From IMG/VR virus record IMGVR_UViG_3300024968_000004, positions 1-21,321 of that record: a stretch of DNA of 21,321 nt; one strand, given 5' to 3'. The notes beneath the pieces are model-generated. The model saw only the letters and a list, made by a program, of their open reading frames with translations, did not search any database and was not told where the DNA came from. Both the position numbers and the translations under genes were made by a program. Shown one piece after another: positions 7,112-13,749 of the stretch. The stretch's first letter is position 1. Every line of letters begins with the position of its first letter. Origin of the DNA: a virus.

Positions 7112-8259
7112 AAGCGCTGTTGCAGCAAAAAGGCATGAGCCAGGCGCGCCTGGCGCGCAAGGTGAAGCTGAGCCCGGCGACGATCGCACAGCTGTTGAAT
7201 AAAGGCATTTGGCCGACCAATCCACCGCGCGATGCGTTGCAGGCATCGATTACGGCGGTATTGACGGCCAAGGGCATCGCGGTTTCGGCCGCGCACTTCG
7301 AACCCGCGCCTATTGCAGAGGACGCGGAAAAAAACCATAACGCCCAGGAGGGCATTGATATGCTATTACGAAAACAAACCTTAAGTCCACAAGCCCGCAA
7401 ACATTTTGGCTTGTTCCGCGATCCTTTCGACAACGATGTGACCGAAGCCAGCGACGTGTTCGTGACGCCGGACAGCCGCTATGTGCGGGAAGCGATGTGG
7501 AGCACCGCCAAGCTCGGCGGCTTTATCGCGGTGGCCGGCGAGTCCGGCAGCGGCAAGTCGACCCTGCGCCGCGACCTGATCGACCGCATTGCCCGCGAAG
7601 ACGCGCCAATCGTGATCATGGAACCCTATGTGCTCGGCATGGAAGACAACGATCTGAAGGGCAAGACGCTGAAGGCCGGATCGATAGCCGACTCGATGAT
7701 CCATGCGCTGAGCCCGCTGGAAAAGCCGCGGCAGACGATGGAGGCGAAGGGCCGCCAGTTGCACCGACTGCTGAAGGACAGCCGCAAGGCCGGGTTCGTG
7801 CATTGTCTGATCATCGAAGAGGCGCATGGCCTGAGCGTGCCGACGCTGAAGCACCTGAAGAGATTCTTTGAGTTGGAGGACGGATTCAAGAAGCTGCTGT
7901 CGATCATCCTGATCGGCCAGACCGAACTGAAAACCAAGCTCTCGGAGCGGGCGCCGGAGGTGCGGGAAGTGGTGCAGCGCTGCGAGCTGGTGGAACTGGC
8001 GCCGCTGGACAGCCACCTGGACGCTTACCTGAAATTCAAGTTCGACCGCGTCGGCAAGCCGTTCGACGAGGTATTCGAGGCCGGGGCGCTGGACGGCCTG
8101 CGCGCCCGGCTGATCTTCAGCAATGGCGGCAAGAACGACCGGGGCACGATCAGCCTGATGTACCCACTGATGGTGAATAACCTGGTCACAGCCGCATTGA
8201 ATCAGGCCGCGTCGCTGGGCTTTCCGAAGGTTTCGGCGGATTTGATTAGGGAGGCGTAA
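7099..8259 (+). CDS. B: AAA+ transposition target ATPase (Mu B-like)
   Basis: A 386-residue protein. Residues 1-60 form an HTH domain of the kind found at the N-terminus of MuB (MSQARLARKVKLSPATIAQLLNKG). The AAA+ core follows, with Walker A AGESGSGKST at 146-155, a Walker B-like segment LIIEEAH at 237-243, and IILIGQTEL as sensor 1. MuB-family proteins bind target DNA as ATP filaments, deliver it to A and provide target immunity. The start overlaps the end of the previous small gene. Phages of this type often carry an ExeA-like version of this ATPase, and the C-terminal half here looks closer to that type than to classical MuB. Confidence 0.9.
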   Translation: MLPLKALLQQKGMSQARLARKVKLSPATIAQLLNKGIWPTNPPRDALQASITAVLTAKGIAVSAAHFEPAPIAEDAEKNHNAQEGIDMLLRKQTLSPQARKHFGLFRDPFDNDVTEASDVFVTPDSRYVREAMWSTAKLGGFIAVAGESGSGKSTLRRDLIDRIAREDAPIVIMEPYVLGMEDNDLKGKTLKAGSIADSMIHALSPLEKPRQTMEAKGRQLHRLLKDSRKAGFVHCLIIEEAHGLSVPTLKHLKRFFELEDGFKKLLSIILIGQTELKTKLSERAPEVREVVQRCELVELAPLDSHLDAYLKFKFDRVGKPFDEVFEAGALDGLRARLIFSNGGKNDRGTISLMYPLMVNNLVTAALNQAASLGFPKVSADLIREA

Positions 8260-8675
8260 TGGCGAATCAACTGGATGCCATCGGCAACGATGCCGCGAGC
8301 CTGCCCGACCTGATCGATGCCGCCCAGGTAGCGGCATTGTGCGGCCGGAAAACGCCGGGGTTCACGCATATGAAGATTCGCGACGACCGCAGTTTTCCGC
8401 GCCCGCTGAACGGACGCACAGGCGCAGGCGGCCCGCGCATGCTATGGCGGCGCTCGGAAATTTTGCAGTGGATCGAGCAGAAGGAAAACGGCAAAAAAGA
8501 GCAGGCGCAGCCCGCCGTCACCGAGCGGCTGCATATCGATACCGCGTTGAAATTCATCAGCGGCCATTTCGACGCGCCGCACGCCCAGAAGGCCTGCCTG
8601 CGCCGCATCGAGCGTGCCCGCAAAAACAACATCAAAAACCAAAAACGCATCCGCATCGAAGGGGACTGGAAATGA
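8259..8675 (+). CDS. Putative small DNA-binding protein (AlpA/MerR-like HTH)
   Basis: A 138-residue protein. The first 75 residues look like an excisionase/AlpA-type HTH: LIDAAQVAALCGRKTPGFTHMKIRDDRSFPRPLNGRT...LWRRSEILQWIEQ, with the usual helix, recognition segment, beta hairpin and final helix. The C-terminal part is basic (RRIERARKNNIKNQKRIR) and may add nonspecific DNA binding. It shares one base with the end of the ATPase gene and four with the next gene, so it is part of the early transposition operon. Confidence 0.65.
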   Translation: MANQLDAIGNDAASLPDLIDAAQVAALCGRKTPGFTHMKIRDDRSFPRPLNGRTGAGGPRMLWRRSEILQWIEQKENGKKEQAQPAVTERLHIDTALKFISGHFDAPHAQKACLRRIERARKNNIKNQKRIRIEGDWK

Positions 8676-9160
8676 GTTTTGCAGACCATGACATTGAAAG
8701 ATTCGGCGAATTGTTTTGCCGGCTGGAATCCATGTATCGGGTGCGCAGTCAGCATGCGCTCTCGTTCGACCTGTTCATGACCGCGCCGGAGCAGAACGAG
8801 CGCTGGGTCCACATTTATTTCGCAAATCGGCACCTTCTGGCCCATCGCCGCGAAGGCGCCCATGTCACGCTGCTGGCCTACCTGCAAAACGGGGCGTCCT
8901 GCGTGCTGCTCGGCGCGCAACTGATGGACGAGCAACAGCGCGACTCGATCGGCCTGGTCGCCGAACATGCGCTGCTGCCACGGCAGCGGGCGGCGGGCCA
9001 GGTGTTCGACACGATGAATGAATATGCGCTGCAAGAAGCCGCCGACAACCGCTTCGAACGCACGCATACGGTCGAGCGCCGCGGCGCCTGCTATGTCGAG
9101 GCATTCCACGACTATCACCCGCCGGTCAAATGGAAAACGCGAGGTGTGCATGTCGCATAA
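8672..9160 (+). CDS. Hypothetical early protein
   Basis: A 162-residue protein with no membrane segment, starting MSFADHDIERFGELFC at an ATGA overlap with the preceding gene. A much earlier in-frame ATG at 8339 exists but lies in the upstream HTH gene and is rejected. The composition is ordinary globular, with many aromatic residues and histidines (WVHIYFANRHLLAHRREGAHVTLLAYLQNGASCVLLGAQLMDEQQRD). No motif is recognised. Its operon position suggests an early accessory function. Confidence 0.65.
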   Translation: MSFADHDIERFGELFCRLESMYRVRSQHALSFDLFMTAPEQNERWVHIYFANRHLLAHRREGAHVTLLAYLQNGASCVLLGAQLMDEQQRDSIGLVAEHALLPRQRAAGQVFDTMNEYALQEAADNRFERTHTVERRGACYVEAFHDYHPPVKWKTRGVHVA

Positions 9161-9482
9161 CGCAGCGCAAGGTTTGCCGGTGTTGGCTCTGGCCGTTGGC
9201 ATTGGCGCGATCGGACTGATCGGGATCGGCATGATGATGGTTCAATTGCTTCGGGAGATGATCAGGGCTTCGGCTCCGCTCAGCCGGCGGGGGACTGTGG
9301 CCGAGCGGATGGCGGCTGCGGATCTTAAAGCGGCAGCCAAGCAGATAGCGGCGGCCGAGTGGAAAAGCGCGGAAAGAAAAGAGCCGGAGTATTGTTTTTA
9401 TCCCGAATGCACCTGCCCTTTCGATGCGCCCGGCGGGACGGATTGGTGCCTGCGCAAACTGCCGCACAGGGAGCGCAAATGA
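9150..9482 (+). CDS. Small single-TM protein with Cys-rich tail
   Basis: This 110-residue product has one long hydrophobic segment (about residues 8-35, LPVLALAVGIGAIGLIGIGMMMVQLL), a basic/alanine-rich helix, then CFYPECTCPFDAPGGTDWC with four cysteines that could bind a metal. The ATG at 9150 overlaps the previous gene by 11 bases; the earlier ATG at 9018 lies inside that gene and is rejected. A membrane protein among early genes could act on host physiology or exclusion, which is speculative. Confidence 0.6.
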   Translation: MSHNAAQGLPVLALAVGIGAIGLIGIGMMMVQLLREMIRASAPLSRRGTVAERMAAADLKAAAKQIAAAEWKSAERKEPEYCFYPECTCPFDAPGGTDWCLRKLPHRERK

Positions 9483-10081
9483 AGGTAGCATGCCCATCCT
9501 GCGGCGCCCTGATGAGCCTGGACATTATCGTCGCCCACGACGGCGCCCGCGACGCGGTGCAGATGGCGCTGAATCTGCCCGCGCCGCTCGGCAAACTGAT
9601 CATCCAGTACCTGACCCTGTTCCGCCCGCAAAAGCGGCAGTTGACCCTCGACCGGGTCGCCGACATCCTGGCCGAACTGCTGCCGATGATCCTGGCCGAG
9701 CGCATCAGCCGCAACGGCAAGGACCATAAGATCGCGCAATTCGTCTGGGCGGCCGGGCTGAAGGAGATCATGATCCGGCACAGAGACAAGCCGCTGACGA
9801 CGCCGCTGAAAAACCACGGCTACCTGTGCGAGATATTGATTAGCCAGGCGGCCACCGCCGAGGCCAAGCTGGAAGCCAAGGTCGAGCAGCAACGCCGGCA
9901 GCCGCCGGCGCGGGAGCAGGAACAGCGCAGCGGCGGCATGAAGGATGTCGGCCAGCATCTGGCCGGCATGAAAGCCGCGCTGAAAGGCCAGGAGCCGTCG
10001 ATCAGTTTTGCGGAGCTGACCGCGATGGCGCAACAGAAAGAAATTGAACGTAACCAACCCCAAGAGGCAACACATGAGTGA
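9479..10081 (+). CDS. Early phage protein with N-terminal CxxC
   Basis: A 200-residue protein starting MKVACPSCGALMSLDIIVAHDGARDAVQMALNLPAPLGKLIIQYLTLFRP. The single CPSC pair may be half of a metal site. Residues 40-115 are helical (VADILAELLPMILAERISRNGKDHKIAQFVWAAGLKEIMI), and the tail 120-200 is charged and coiled-coil-like. I recall similar proteins between B and GemA in BcepMu-type phages, of unknown role. The start at 9479 overlaps the preceding stop (ATGA). Confidence 0.65.
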   Translation: MKVACPSCGALMSLDIIVAHDGARDAVQMALNLPAPLGKLIIQYLTLFRPQKRQLTLDRVADILAELLPMILAERISRNGKDHKIAQFVWAAGLKEIMIRHRDKPLTTPLKNHGYLCEILISQAATAEAKLEAKVEQQRRQPPAREQEQRSGGMKDVGQHLAGMKAALKGQEPSISFAELTAMAQQKEIERNQPQEATHE

Positions 10082-10700
10082 TGTAGTAGAACAACCGATC
10101 AACACCCAGTATAAGCGCAACGCGCTTGGGCACCTGGTGCCCGTCGAGCAGATCGACGAAATCGACCTGATCAGAGACGAGCTGGTGGACGAGATCATCA
10201 AGAACAGCCGCCACCTGCAAGCCGCGATGCGCGACTTTAAGGACCGCACGCTAACCGAAATCGACGCCTTCATCGACCTGTCCGCCGCCGAATACGACAC
10301 GCAGATCGGCGGCGCCAAGGGCAACGTGACGCTGACCAGCTTCGACGGCAAGTACCGGGTGCAGATCAAGAACCAGGCGAACATCGCCTTCGATGAGCGC
10401 CTGCAAGTCGCCAAGCAGTTGATCGACGAACTGATTCACGAATGGGCGCAGGGATCGCGAGGCGAGATCCGCGCGCTGCTGGAGCATGCCTTCCAGACCG
10501 ACAAGGAGGGCAACATCAACAAGGGCCGCGTGATCAGCCTGTTCAAACTGAAGATCGACGACCCGAAATGGCTGGCGGCGATGGATGCGATTCGGGACAG
10601 CATGCAGGCCAGTCACAGCAAGGAGTATCTGGGCCTGTACGAGCGGGTCGGCAATGAAGACAAGTACGTGCGCATTAGTCTCGATATTGCGGGGCTGTGA
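10074..10700 (+). CDS. DUF3164 family phage protein
   Basis: A 208-residue protein matching the DUF3164 pattern known from Mu-like phages: YKRNALGHLVPVEQIDEIDLIRDELVDEII at the start, GAKGNVTLTSFDGKYRVQIK in the middle, and LYERVGNEDKYVRISLDIA at the end. The family is always found in the early region of such phages, and its members are sometimes mislabelled as sulfate transporters although there is no membrane segment. The biochemical role is not known to me. The ATG at 10074 is preferred over 10044, which lies in the previous gene. It ends at a TGATG junction with the next gene. Confidence 0.85.
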   Translation: MSDVVEQPINTQYKRNALGHLVPVEQIDEIDLIRDELVDEIIKNSRHLQAAMRDFKDRTLTEIDAFIDLSAAEYDTQIGGAKGNVTLTSFDGKYRVQIKNQANIAFDERLQVAKQLIDELIHEWAQGSRGEIRALLEHAFQTDKEGNINKGRVISLFKLKIDDPKWLAAMDAIRDSMQASHSKEYLGLYERVGNEDKYVRISLDIAGL

Positions 10701-10966
10701 TGGTTTGGGTAACGATCGACCTTTGTGACGGCAAAGAACCGCTCGGATTTTCCGTGAAAGAGGCAGACGAGGCAAGGCTGCGCCAGTTCATGGCCGACTG
10801 TCATGCAGACAAACTGGATGCGACGAGATACCGCCGGCTGAGAATTGAAAATGCAAAGCCCTCTGCAGAGGGCTCATTGTTTGTCGGTTACGACAATGAA
10901 CAAGGCGGTTGTTGGGTTGGTTGCGATCTGGACGCGGCTATTGACGGCCTATTACAGGAGGGTTAA
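10700..10966 (+). CDS. Small hypothetical protein with internal palindrome
   Basis: An 88-residue protein (MVWVTIDLCDGKEPLGFSVKEADEARLRQF...), compact alpha/beta in appearance, with no known motif. The ATG overlaps the preceding stop as TGATG; a GTG three bases earlier is also possible. An 18-base perfect palindrome (10857-10874) lies inside its coding sequence. The gene is slightly more AT-rich than its neighbours, which may mean it was acquired separately. It shares one base with the start of gemA. Confidence 0.6.
   Translation: MVWVTIDLCDGKEPLGFSVKEADEARLRQFMADCHADKLDATRYRRLRIENAKPSAEGSLFVGYDNEQGGCWVGCDLDAAIDGLLQEG
10857..10874. repeat. 18-base perfect palindrome inside a coding region
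   Basis: AGCCCTCTGCAGAGGGCT reads the same on both strands, with no unpaired centre. It lies inside the small ORF before gemA. It could be a protein-binding site or a hairpin that modulates transcription reaching gemA. It is too symmetrical to be expected from codon use, but one such site in 21 kb is not by itself proof of function. Confidence 0.6.
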
Positions 10967-11436
10967 TGGACGCAAAAAAAACTGACAACCGCCAGCGCCT
11001 GTACACGCTGCTGCAAGTCGGCAAACAGCAGCTCGGCTGGGACGACGAGTTCTATTACGGCATCTGGCTGCCGATGCAGGGCGCGACCAAGAACGCCGAC
11101 GGCCGGTATTCGGCGACCACGCTGGACATCGGCAAGCTGACGCAGGCGGTCGAGACGATGAAGCGGGCCGGCTTCAAGGTCAAGGCCAAGGCCGATACCA
11201 GCAACCGCCCATTGGCCGGCGATGCGCAGTCGAAGAAGATCCGCGCGCTATGGCTGCATCTGCACGATATCGGCGCGGTGCGCGATCCGTCAGAGGCATC
11301 GCTGAACGCCTACGTCAAACGGCAGACCGGCATCGAGGCGCTGCAATGGCTCAGCGAGAAGCAGGCCAGCGGGGTGATCGAGGTGTTGAAGCGGTGGCAG
11401 CAGCGCGTCGGCGATAAAGCAAACTCTGTACAATAA
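10966..11436 (+). CDS. gemA: GemA-family regulator (Mu gp16-like)
   Basis: This 156-residue protein matches the GemA/DUF1018 family: LYTLLQVGKQQLGWDDEFYYGIWLPMQGA at the start and a C-terminal half with SKKIRALWLHLHDIGAVRDPSEASLNAYVKRQTGIEALQWLSEKQASGVIEVLKRW. In Mu, GemA is an early protein that alters host gene expression and DNA supercoiling, though the mechanism is poorly defined. AGGAGGG lies just before the ATG, which also touches the preceding stop. It closes the first early block; about 265 bases of RNA-level control sequence follow. Confidence 0.9.
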   Translation: MDAKKTDNRQRLYTLLQVGKQQLGWDDEFYYGIWLPMQGATKNADGRYSATTLDIGKLTQAVETMKRAGFKVKAKADTSNRPLAGDAQSKKIRALWLHLHDIGAVRDPSEASLNAYVKRQTGIEALQWLSEKQASGVIEVLKRWQQRVGDKANSVQ

Positions 11437-11439
11437 CTA

Positions 11440-11469
11440 TTGACAAAACCTTTTCCGAGAGGCTAGATT
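11440..11469 (+). promoter_or_regulatory. Promoter of the antirepressor/C4 module
   Basis: A perfect TTGACA (11440-11445) is followed, 18 bases on, by TAGATT (11464-11469), a moderate -10. It lies right after the gemA stop and reads into the leader, C4 RNA and antirepressor. A GC-rich imperfect hairpin (CCCGCGCCG / CGGCGCGCGGG, 11473-11497) would form at the start of the transcript. This fits a constitutive promoter whose transcripts are mostly stopped or processed early. Confidence 0.55.
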
Positions 11470-11498
11470 ATCCCCGCGCCGCACATCGGCGCGCGGGA

Positions 11499-11705
11499 TT
11501 GGCGTCTCGGAATAACACGGCACAGGCCGCATCATGCGGTTTTTTTGTGCCTTCGCTCCAGCTCTTCATTTTGTCGGGCTGGGCGGGCTCCATCGAGAGA
11601 TGGGGGCCGGTCCGTGTTACCGGTACGCCAACCCGTCCAGTCCCGGCACCCATGTTTGGCGTCATGTTGCCGGGTTTAAATCAATTAACACGGAGTTCAA
11701 CATGA
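11499..11705 (+). CDS. Icd/Ash-like reading frame over C4, coupled to ant
   Basis: A 68-residue frame starting at TTG 11499 and ending in a TGA (11703-11705) that overlaps the antirepressor ATG (ATGA). It contains FILSGWAGSIERWGPV...GTPTRPVPAP, the kind of sequence that arises where a C4 RNA is read as protein and that databases label ash family or Icd-like. In phage P1, icd lies over c4/ant control sequences and its translation is needed for ant expression; the stop-start overlap here suggests the same coupling. The protein itself may be unimportant. TTG is a weak start, and translation starting at an internal codon is possible. Confidence 0.45.
   Translation: MASRNNTAQAASCGFFVPSLQLFILSGWAGSIERWGPVRVTGTPTRPVPAPMFGVMLPGLNQLTRSST
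11519..11551 (+). terminator. Attenuator-like hairpin with T-run in the ant leader
   Basis: CCGCA-TCA-TGCGG (11527-11539) is followed by seven T residues (11540-11546), the form of an intrinsic terminator. A second, outer pairing GGCACA (11519-11524) with TGTGCC (11546-11551) encloses it. It lies upstream of the C4 RNA and antirepressor, so it may stop a fraction of transcripts started at 11440 or set the 5' end of the processed RNA. Confidence 0.6.
11572..11648 (+). ncRNA. c4: C4-type antisense RNA controlling the antirepressor
   Basis: The fold can be read off. A long closing stem pairs 11572-11587 (TGTCGGGCTGGGCGGG) with 11632-11648, including G-U pairs and one bulged T. Inside are hairpin CTCCATC-GAGA-GATGGGG (11588-11605) and hairpin CCGGT-CCGTGTT-ACCGG (11607-11623). 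This is the C4 RNA layout known from P1/P7 and many prophages, always upstream of antirepressor genes. TCCGTGTTA (11611-11619) is fully complementary to TAACACGGA (11686-11694), which includes the ant ribosome-binding site. ACGCCAA (11625-11631) is complementary to TTGGCGT (11656-11662). The first copy of each target lies at 11513-11520 and 11499-11505. The RNA should block ant translation in trans. The ends are approximate. Confidence 0.88.
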
Positions 11706-12388
11706 ACGAACCACAATCCCTACAAGCGCAAGCTCAGCAACTGGAAACCGTCTGGTTTCACGATCATGCCATCCTGATCGCTACCCTAGATCAAACCCAT
11801 TATGTGGCGATGAAGCCCATTGTCGAGACAATGGGGCTTGATTGGCACGGCCAGCGCCAACGTATAAATCGCGACCCTATTTTATCGACCTGCGCGGTTA
11901 TGATAACCTCTCAGCTCCCCGGCGATAGCCAACGCCGGGACATGATGTTTTTGCCGTTCGAGTTCTTCCACGGCTGGCTGTTCACCATCGACGCCTCCCG
12001 CGTCAAGCCCCAATTGCAGGAGGCCATCCTGGTTTACCAAAGGGAATGCTACCGCGTGCTGGCGGCGCATTTTTCCAAGCGGGATACTCAGGAGCCGGTT
12101 TTAAAGCTGCAAAATCAGTTGCAAAAGGTACAAACACAGCTCACCAAGCTGGAAGCCGCTTGGTTCGCCAAATATCCGCACTGGCGCACGATCCGCGACG
12201 ATTATTATGTCGGCTACCCGTTCAGCTACATTGCCAAAATGGCCGGCAAGTCGGTCAGCGCCTGCCGCCGGGCGGTCAAGCGCATGGAGGCATGCGGCCT
12301 GATCAATCCGCGCCATGCCGCCCTGCACCGCTTATCGCACGGCCAGTACGAGCTGTGGCGCCAAGCCAATCCCACTCTTGGCTGGTAA
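11702..12388 (+). CDS. ant: P22-type antirepressor
   Basis: A 228-residue protein. Residues about 13-125 match the P22 antirepressor N-terminal domain: WFHDHAILIATLDQTHYVAMKPIVETMGLDWHGQRQRI, then MMFLPFEFFHGWLFTIDASRVKPQLQEAILVYQRECYRVLAAHF. The C-terminal part has a coiled coil (LKLQNQLQKVQTQLTKLEA) and an HTH-like end (SYIAKMAGKSVSACRRAVKRME). Antirepressors bind and disable phage repressors. Here the likely partner is the S24-less repressor at 1198-1869, or the repressor of a co-resident phage. Translation is predicted to be controlled by the C4 RNA and the overlapping upstream frame. The long in-frame extension back to 11534 starts inside the attenuator hairpin and is rejected. Confidence 0.88.
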   Translation: MNEPQSLQAQAQQLETVWFHDHAILIATLDQTHYVAMKPIVETMGLDWHGQRQRINRDPILSTCAVMITSQLPGDSQRRDMMFLPFEFFHGWLFTIDASRVKPQLQEAILVYQRECYRVLAAHFSKRDTQEPVLKLQNQLQKVQTQLTKLEAAWFAKYPHWRTIRDDYYVGYPFSYIAKMAGKSVSACRRAVKRMEACGLINPRHAALHRLSHGQYELWRQANPTLGW

Positions 12389-12398
12389 GGAGACGAGC

Positions 12399-12623
12399 AT
12401 GGAAACCCTGGAAGCCCATTTCGAGTTGTCCGAAGCGCAAGAGCACCGCATGTACCGGGTTCGCCACATCATGAAGGTGATGTGCGCGATGGCCGACGCC
12501 ATCCCGCCTGGCAAGGAGGTCTGTCTGAATCCTGAGTCATTATTCTGCCTGCTGTCCACCCTGGAAGAATTGCTGCCGCAGGATAAGGAGCTAGAGTTTA
12601 AGATTCAGTCGCTAACGCCTTAG
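12399..12623 (+). CDS. Small hypothetical protein before Mor
   Basis: A 74-residue acidic, helical protein (METLEAHFELSEAQEHRMYRVRHIMKVMCAMADAIPPGKEVCLNPESLFCLLSTLEELLPQDKEL). AAGGAG lies seven bases upstream and fixes the start at 12399, ten bases after the antirepressor stop. It is therefore likely to be co-expressed with ant. No family is recognised. Confidence 0.7.
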   Translation: METLEAHFELSEAQEHRMYRVRHIMKVMCAMADAIPPGKEVCLNPESLFCLLSTLEELLPQDKELEFKIQSLTP

Positions 12624-12634
12624 TTTGTTAAAAT

Positions 12635-12661
12635 GCGGGGGTCTTATTCAAAGGTCCCCGC
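12635..12661 (+). promoter_or_regulatory. Leader hairpin before the Mor-family gene
   Basis: GCGGGG (12635-12640) and CCCCGC (12656-12661) form a 6-bp stem ending two bases before the ATG at 12664. The only Shine-Dalgarno-like AAGG (12651-12654) lies in the loop next to the 3' arm. The hairpin could therefore limit ribosome access, or on DNA be a protein-binding dyad. No clear separate promoter was seen between 12624 and 12634. Confidence 0.4.
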
Positions 12662-12663
12662 CC

Positions 12664-13065
12664 ATGATTGACCTCCCCCTGCACCTGTTACCCGTCAAAC
12701 TCCGCGAAATCGCCGAATACTGCGGCGCCGACACCGCGCTACTGCTGCTCGAACACGCCGGCGGCGGCACCCTTCTCGTCATCCGTCCCGAACATTTAGA
12801 CGCCATGCATAACCTGGTCATTTGGCTGGGCGTCGAGCGTGCACAGAAGTTCTGCGACGCCTTTGCCGGCGAGATCATCAAAGTCCCCCGCGCCGCGGGG
12901 GCGCTGCGCGCGATCCGCAATCAGAAGATCCGCGAGGAACGCAGGTCCGGGGCGACGCTATTCACGCTGGCCCGGCGCTACGGCATGACTGATCGCCAGA
13001 TTTCGACCATCCTCGGCAACGAGGAGGCGAAAGCCGACCAGTTCGATCTATTTGGCATGGAATGA
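12664..13065 (+). CDS. mor: Mor/C-family transcription activator
   Basis: A 133-residue protein of the Mor family: an N-terminal dimerisation part (LPVKLREIAEYCGADTALLLLEHAGGGTLLVIRP), then KFCDAFAGEIIKVPRAAGALRAIRNQKIREERRSGATLFTLARRYGMTDRQISTILGNEE with the C-terminal HTH. In Mu, Mor switches on middle transcription and C activates late promoters by contacting RNA polymerase at sites with poor -35 boxes. Only one such gene is seen here, placed before lysis and head genes, so it may serve as the single middle/late activator. The next 126 bases are its likely target. Confidence 0.88.
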   Translation: MIDLPLHLLPVKLREIAEYCGADTALLLLEHAGGGTLLVIRPEHLDAMHNLVIWLGVERAQKFCDAFAGEIIKVPRAAGALRAIRNQKIREERRSGATLFTLARRYGMTDRQISTILGNEEAKADQFDLFGME

Positions 13066-13191
13066 CGACCTGGCACGTCGGCCCTTACTGAAATCCCCTG
13101 TTCAGAACCCCTTCGTATTATCCGCACGATCCGCCCCCGCTAAACTACTCCGGACTTCGTTATTTACCGCTACCCGTCCGGAGCGCTGCAT
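13066..13191 (+). promoter_or_regulatory. Candidate late promoter region with two dyads
   Basis: This is a gene-free stretch between the activator and endolysin genes. It holds two inverted repeats: CTGAA / TTCAG (13088-13105) and the perfect 8-base arms CTCCGGAC / GTCCGGAG (13148-13155 and 13176-13183). A poor -10-like TAAACT lies at 13141-13146, with no matching TTGACA. Lack of a -35 plus dyad symmetry is what a Mor/C-activated promoter would show. The second dyad overlaps the endolysin ribosome-binding site (CGGAG), so it could instead act on translation. Confidence 0.4.
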
Positions 13192-13749
13192 GTGAACCCC
13201 AACAACCCGCATACGATCGGCCCTTCCGGGCTGGACATCATCAAGACCTATGAGAAGCTGCGGCTGACGCCGTATTTGTGCCCCTCGAACAAGCTGACCA
13301 TCGGCTGGGGCCATGTGCTGGTGCCCAGTTGGGATGCCGGTCTGTTCGGCATTGCGACGGACACACTCAAGCGCATTATCAGCGAATGCCAGCGCCTGCA
13401 CTGGGTAACTAAGGATGCGCGAAACCTGCGCATCAGCCCCACCCAGGCCGACGATCTGCTCGACCGCAACGCCAACCAGGTCGCGCTGTTTTTGCGCTCG
13501 GTGACGCCGGTGGCGCTGACCCAGAACCAGTTCGACGCGCTGGGCTCGTTCGTCTTCAACATCGGCCAGGGCAACTATGCCGAATCCACCCTGCGCAAGA
13601 AGCTGCACGCTGGCGATTTTGACGGCGCGGCGGCCGAGTTTGCGCGCTGGAAATACGGCACGGTGGACGGCAAGAAAACCGTGCTGGATGGCTTGGTTGC
13701 GCGGCGCGCGGCCGAGCGGGCTTTGTTTCTTACTCCGGAGGCATCATGA
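13192..13749 (+). CDS. Endolysin, GH24 phage lysozyme
   Basis: A 185-residue muramidase that would cut peptidoglycan at lysis. The GH24 signature is present near the N-terminus: E21 in TYEKLRLTPYL, C30, and T36 in KLTIGWGH, fitting E-8x-(D/C)-5x-T. NQFDALGSFVFNIG (about 114-127) and the late WKYGTVDGKKTVLDGLVARRAAE segment are also typical. The start is GTG at 13192; the ATG two bases earlier is followed at once by a stop. There is no signal or SAR membrane segment, so export should need a holin, probably among the small membrane genes behind it. It is the first gene of the presumed late operon. Confidence 0.92.
   Translation: MNPNNPHTIGPSGLDIIKTYEKLRLTPYLCPSNKLTIGWGHVLVPSWDAGLFGIATDTLKRIISECQRLHWVTKDARNLRISPTQADDLLDRNANQVALFLRSVTPVALTQNQFDALGSFVFNIGQGNYAESTLRKKLHAGDFDGAAAEFARWKYGTVDGKKTVLDGLVARRAAERALFLTPEAS

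Noticed and set aside
7381-8337. Minus-strand ORF of 318 residues opposite the B-like ATPase
   Set aside because: Composition is rich in His/Gln/Arg with no motif, and the plus strand encodes clear Walker A and B motifs.
8267-10414. Long minus-strand ORFs (8267-9232 and 9398-10414)
   Set aside because: They lie opposite a run of overlapping rightward genes with good junctions and show no recognisable domain.
11534-12388. N-terminally extended antirepressor of 284 residues
   Set aside because: The start lies in the attenuator-like hairpin, and the added residues are just the C4 RNA read in another frame; the ATG at 11702 matches the start of the P22-type domain.
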